From contig NZ_FNXY01000003.1 of the NCBI RefSeq assembly GCF_900108855.1, positions 434,001 to 498,000 on the forward strand: 64,000 bases of DNA, in the 5' to 3' direction. The notes beneath the pieces are model-generated. The model ran no database searches. It was given only the letters and a program-made list of their open reading frames with translations, and was not told the DNA's origin. Origin of the DNA: Dyadobacter koreensis. Lineage in GTDB: Bacteria; Bacteroidota; Bacteroidia; Cytophagales; Spirosomataceae. Positions 61,051 through 64,000 of the stretch are shown in pieces (position 1 is the first letter of the stretch; each line of letters begins with the position of its first letter). The position numbers were made by a program, and so were the translations under genes.

Positions 61051-64000
61051 TACTTTTTTTCTAATTGATAAAACTGAAGCGGCTTGTTGAAAGCTCCAAT
61101 TACGAGGAAAGGTTCTTTTTTTATCTTGATTTCAACGACCGATTTCACGTCTCCGTCCACTGAAAGTCCTGAACGTGGCTGACCAATATATTCGAAATGC
61201 CCCTTACCGTCTCCTTTTAAATAACAACCATAATTCGCATCCATACTTCCCAGTTTTAAGCGATTATCCGACTTATTGCCAAGAAGAATCAAATCCCTTT
61301 TACCGTCGTGATCAAAATCTTGGTATGTAATAGATGTAACCGGAGCAAACTGCGCCTGAACAGGTAAGATCTGCTTTTCGAATTTCCCGTTTCGGTTCAT
61401 AAAACAGACCGAGCGGGCTTCGTTGAAAACAAGTTTCCCTGCCTTATCCAGAACTTCAGGTGCGAAAATATCGGTCATTCTTGCGTCTGCATAATCCTTG
61501 TAATAAGCAAATTTCTTCCGCATCGGATAAATTTGATCATTCAACTCGTCCCGGCTGACAAACGGATAGGATTTTCCCTGAACGTAAAAATTAAAGAAAG
61601 GATCGATCGAGCCATTATTATCAAAGTCGGCAAAATAAAGCTCTCCTGGTTCGTTATGTGAAACTTTAATCTGTGAATTCGTCCCCATATTTCCAGCAAC
61701 AATGTCCTTCCTTCCATCTCCATCCAAATCTTCAACCAAAAGTGATGACCACAAACCTGATTCTTCCTCCGGAAAGTATTTAAGTGTCTGATCAATAAAA
61801 CCCTCTATGGTATTTGCATACACCTTCACAGGCATAAACTCCCCGCAAAGGATCAAATCTTTTCTCCCGTCGTTATCCATATCTGCCCATTGCGCGTCCG
61901 TAACCATACCGACTTTTGAAAACGGAGCGGGCGTGACCGTAAATTCTCCTTTTCCATTGTTTGTAAGCAAAAATGAGGTTGGAGTTTCAGGATACCTCCC
62001 GGGAATTATACGGCCGCCGACAAACAGATCCAGATCACCATCGCCATCATAATCGCAGGCCCGAACGCAGGATTTACTGCTGGCTTTCATGTTGGGAGTT
62101 GACAAAACCGCCAGGTTTAATTTACCTTTTCCATCGCTCAGGTAAATCTCATCCTGTAAAGAAAACGTGTTCGGTTCAAAAAGAGAATAACCACCTTTTG
62201 CAATATATAAATCATCGAAACCATCACCGTTTGCGTCGAAGAACAAGGCAGCAGAATTAGCAGAAACATTTTCATCCCCTATGGAAAAATCAGGCATTTC
62301 TGCGAAAGCGCCTTTGGAATCCTGCAACCAGATCTTTCCCTGCTTATTCTGGTCACCGCTAACATAAATATCTTCCAGACCATCTTTGTTCACATCGCCT
62401 CCGGCAACAACCGGTCCGGTTTGAGAATACATAGAAAGCATTAAAGGTTGCCGCTTGAAGTCATTTTCATTGAAACCTTCATGCTGATACGATATGGGGC
62501 TGCCAGCTTTGCTCAAAATTGTCCGAACTTTTTCGATGCCAGTTTTTGCATTTTTTAATTTCCCCGCCGGCTTTTCAATAACCAGTAATTGATTAGCGGA
62601 AACATTGGTAAGCCATTGCTCCCTTTGATCCGGCCATACAATTTTCACTGTATCAACCTGCTTATCCTGGTCCAGCCCAAAGTGAAGTTTTAAGGGCAAA
62701 CAAGACAAATATCCGCGGTTTGGGTTTACTTCCTGATATTGTTGCTGGCCTTTTGAAAAAAGAAAAACCTTTGCCCCTACTGCGTTTTTGTTTCCATCGG
62801 GCTGCCTTAATTTTATTTGTAAAAAACTTCCTTTTGACTGTTCCCTGCCCATATTTTGATAGACAAAAGCGGGTTCGTTAATATTGCTGACCACAAGATC
62901 CAGATCACCGTCATTATCCAGATCGGCATAAACTGCACCGCTGGAAACCGAAGGGTTATTCAATCCCCAGACATCCTGCATTTTTGCAAACGTCAGATCT
63001 TTATTATTCTTGAAAATATAGTTGGCAAGTTTCGTTGATGGCATTGCTTTAATGAGGTCCATCAGCAAAAACGGCTCCTTATTCACCGCCTGGCGAATCT
63101 TGTAATCCCCCCAGTATTTTAAGAAATCTTTATTCGTGTAATCTCGTAAGTAACCATTGCTTACGAACAGATCTTTATAACCGTCATTATCAAAATCAGC
63201 CAGAAGCGGGCACCAGCTCCAATCCGTGTTGGACACCCCTGAAAACTGTGCAATCTCACTGAATGTACCATCTCCATTATTCAATTGAAGCATATTCCGC
63301 ATATACTGACGGTTCAGGTTCTGTTTCATCATGAGCTCAAAGGACTCATAATTTTCCTGTAATTGCAGCAGTTTCTGACGCTTGTTATCTTCCGGTAACA
63401 TATCGAGAGACATGATATCCGGTAATCCGTCGTTATTAAAATCCGCAATATCAAGCCCCATGGAAAACTGGGCCAGGTGCCGAAAACACATTTCCGTTTC
63501 CTCCCGAAATGTTCCATCCCCATTGTTGATGTATAAATAATCCGGCTCGTTATAATCGTTTGTGACGTAGATATCCTGCAAACCATCCAGATTGATGTCC
63601 GCTATGGCCACGCCCAAACCGAAGGTTAGCGGATACTGATAAATTCCCGCTTTTTTAGTTACCTCAACGAATTTGTTATTCTTGTTTTCAAAAAGCTTAT
63701 TTCCCGCCAGTTCATCCGTTTCCTTCCTGAACTTGGCCAATTCCATATTATCAATTTTTTTGACGCTATGATTCAGCAGGAACATGTCCAGATCGCCGTC
63801 GTTGTCGTAGTCAAAAAAAGTTGCCTGTGTGCTGTAACTGATATTATCCAGTCCGTATTCTTTCGCCTGTTCAACAAATTTTACCATTCCGTTTTGGATA
63901 CCCTGATTGATGAACAGTTGATTTTTCCTAGTTTCATCATCAACTTTTCCTGAGTAACATATATAAATATCGAGCAAGCCGTCGCCATTTACATCCGCCA
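61050..64000 (-). CDS. VCBS/FG-GAP repeat protein with ASPIC/UnbV domain, 5' end cut by window edge
   Basis: At least 983 codons; the frame runs open to base 64000, so the N-terminus (and likely signal) is outside. Many FG-GAP-like repeats with calcium-type loops are seen: DYDNDGDLDMFLLN, DINLDGLQDIYVTN, DFNNDGLPDIMSL, DLDNDGDLDLVVSN, DVNKDGLEDIYVSGD, DANGDGFDDLYIA. An ASPIC/UnbV segment (NRGYLSCLPLKLHFGLDQDKQ ... VDTVKIVWPDQRE) lies near the middle of the visible part. This is the CRTAC1-like class of secreted proteins, thought to bind ligands or carbohydrates at the surface. It ends in a TAATG overlap with the haloperoxidase-like gene. Confidence 0.92.
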   Translation of the reverse strand, partial: ADVNGDGLLDIYICYSGKVDDETRKNQLFINQGIQNGMVKFVEQAKEYGLDNISYSTQATFFDYDNDGDLDMFLLNHSVKKIDNMELAKFRKETDELAGNKLFENKNNKFVEVTKKAGIYQYPLTFGLGVAIADINLDGLQDIYVTNDYNEPDYLYINNGDGTFREETEMCFRHLAQFSMGLDIADFNNDGLPDIMSLDMLPEDNKRQKLLQLQENYESFELMMKQNLNRQYMRNMLQLNNGDGTFSEIAQFSGVSNTDWSWCPLLADFDNDGYKDLFVSNGYLRDYTNKDFLKYWGDYKIRQAVNKEPFLLMDLIKAMPSTKLANYIFKNNKDLTFAKMQDVWGLNNPSVSSGAVYADLDNDGDLDLVVSNINEPAFVYQNMGREQSKGSFLQIKLRQPDGNKNAVGAKVFLFSKGQQQYQEVNPNRGYLSCLPLKLHFGLDQDKQVDTVKIVWPDQREQWLTNVSANQLLVIEKPAGKLKNAKTGIEKVRTILSKAGSPISYQHEGFNENDFKRQPLMLSMYSQTGPVVAGGDVNKDGLEDIYVSGDQNKQGKIWLQDSKGAFAEMPDFSIGDENVSANSAALFFDANGDGFDDLYIAKGGYSLFEPNTFSLQDEIYLSDGKGKLNLAVLSTPNMKASSKSCVRACDYDGDGDLDLFVGGRIIPGRYPETPTSFLLTNNGKGEFTVTPAPFSKVGMVTDAQWADMDNDGRKDLILCGEFMPVKVYANTIEGFIDQTLKYFPEEESGLWSSLLVEDLDGDGRKDIVAGNMGTNSQIKVSHNEPGELYFADFDNNGSIDPFFNFYVQGKSYPFVSRDELNDQIYPMRKKFAYYKDYADARMTDIFAPEVLDKAGKLVFNEARSVCFMNRNGKFEKQILPVQAQFAPVTSITYQDFDHDGKRDLILLGNKSDNRLKLGSMDANYGCYLKGDGKGHFEYIGQPRSGLSVDGDVKSVVEIKIKKEPFLVIGAFNKPLQFYQLEKK

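Noticed and set aside
1-64000. Search for tRNA, rRNA, CRISPR repeats, IS terminal repeats and phage genes
   Set aside because: No cloverleaf-like sequence with CCA-proximal features, no short regularly spaced repeats, no transposase or integrase motifs were seen by eye.

Overview
The window reads as chromosomal DNA of a Bacteroidota bacterium, most likely a Cytophagales/Spirosomaceae member of the Dyadobacter type (this genus-level placement is inference). The signs are a fused MurF-alanine racemase, a secreted S8 protease with a C-terminal type IX secretion sorting domain, DUF2723 (GT117), DUF2911, DUF4105 and WbqC family proteins, a ThuA plus PVC-type cytochrome locus, VCBS/ASPIC proteins, weak Shine-Dalgarno sequences, and several upstream boxes matching TAnnTTTG, the Bacteroidota -7 promoter element. 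I found no rRNA, tRNA, CRISPR array, insertion sequence, phage or plasmid gene. Both window ends cut a gene: a secreted esterase at the left edge and a VCBS-repeat protein at the right edge.

Region 1-11.2 kb is almost entirely on the minus strand. It holds a secreted alpha/beta hydrolase (cut), a DUF937-TM-OmpA protein, the ClpC unfoldase, a WbqC protein, a glycosyltransferase with a YciO/Sua5 protein, the cluster mltG - YbgC-like thioesterase - YihY/BrkB membrane protein, and an Ldh-family dehydrogenase. Region 11.4-17.5 kb is on the plus strand: a DUF502 membrane protein, a secreted unknown, aroA, an FMN-binding glutamate-synthase-like protein and a T9SS-exported subtilase. Region 17.6-21.1 kb has a NUDIX hydrolase, a DUF2911 protein, and an OsmC - thyA - TRIC-channel operon on the minus strand.

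Region 21.3-25.6 kb is a plus-strand run: lipoprotein, pterin dehydratase, rsmI, DUF4105 protein, inositol-phosphatase-like enzyme, a YfiT/DinB-type thiol transferase and a 45-residue cysteine-rich membrane peptide. Region 25.6-35.4 kb holds acs, a THUMP-like methyltransferase, a coiled-coil secreted protein, a PAS-LuxR regulator, an ArsC-like reductase with a dicarboxylate symporter, a small membrane protein and an ABC-2 exporter pair. Region 35.7-46.9 kb holds the DUF2723 glycosyltransferase, a Crp/Fnr regulator, a lipoprotein, an endonuclease/phosphatase-fold secreted protein, grpE-dnaJ, queG, a DUF1761-like protein, a tandem universal stress protein and corA. Region 47-54 kb holds murF-alr, ppk1 and gyrB.

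Region 54.5-64 kb is the most accessory part, all on the minus strand: a 1056-residue pseudo-SGNH/dehydrogenase/HEAT/cytochrome c fusion downstream of a ThuA protein, an outer-membrane beta-barrel-like protein, and a vanadium-haloperoxidase-like phosphatase whose start codon overlaps the stop of a large VCBS/ASPIC protein. The genes suggest secreted carbohydrate or sugar-alcohol oxidation and surface chemistry, but no substrate can be read from the sequence.

Most of the window is ordinary core genome. What stands out is a set of unusually long perfect inverted repeats between genes (22, 25, 17 and 16 bp arms), a palindrome just upstream of the universal stress gene, a terminator-like hairpin inside the gyrB leader, a probably leaderless queG, and the pseudo-catalytic SGNH fusion. 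I did not find a clear undescribed defence or mobile system.
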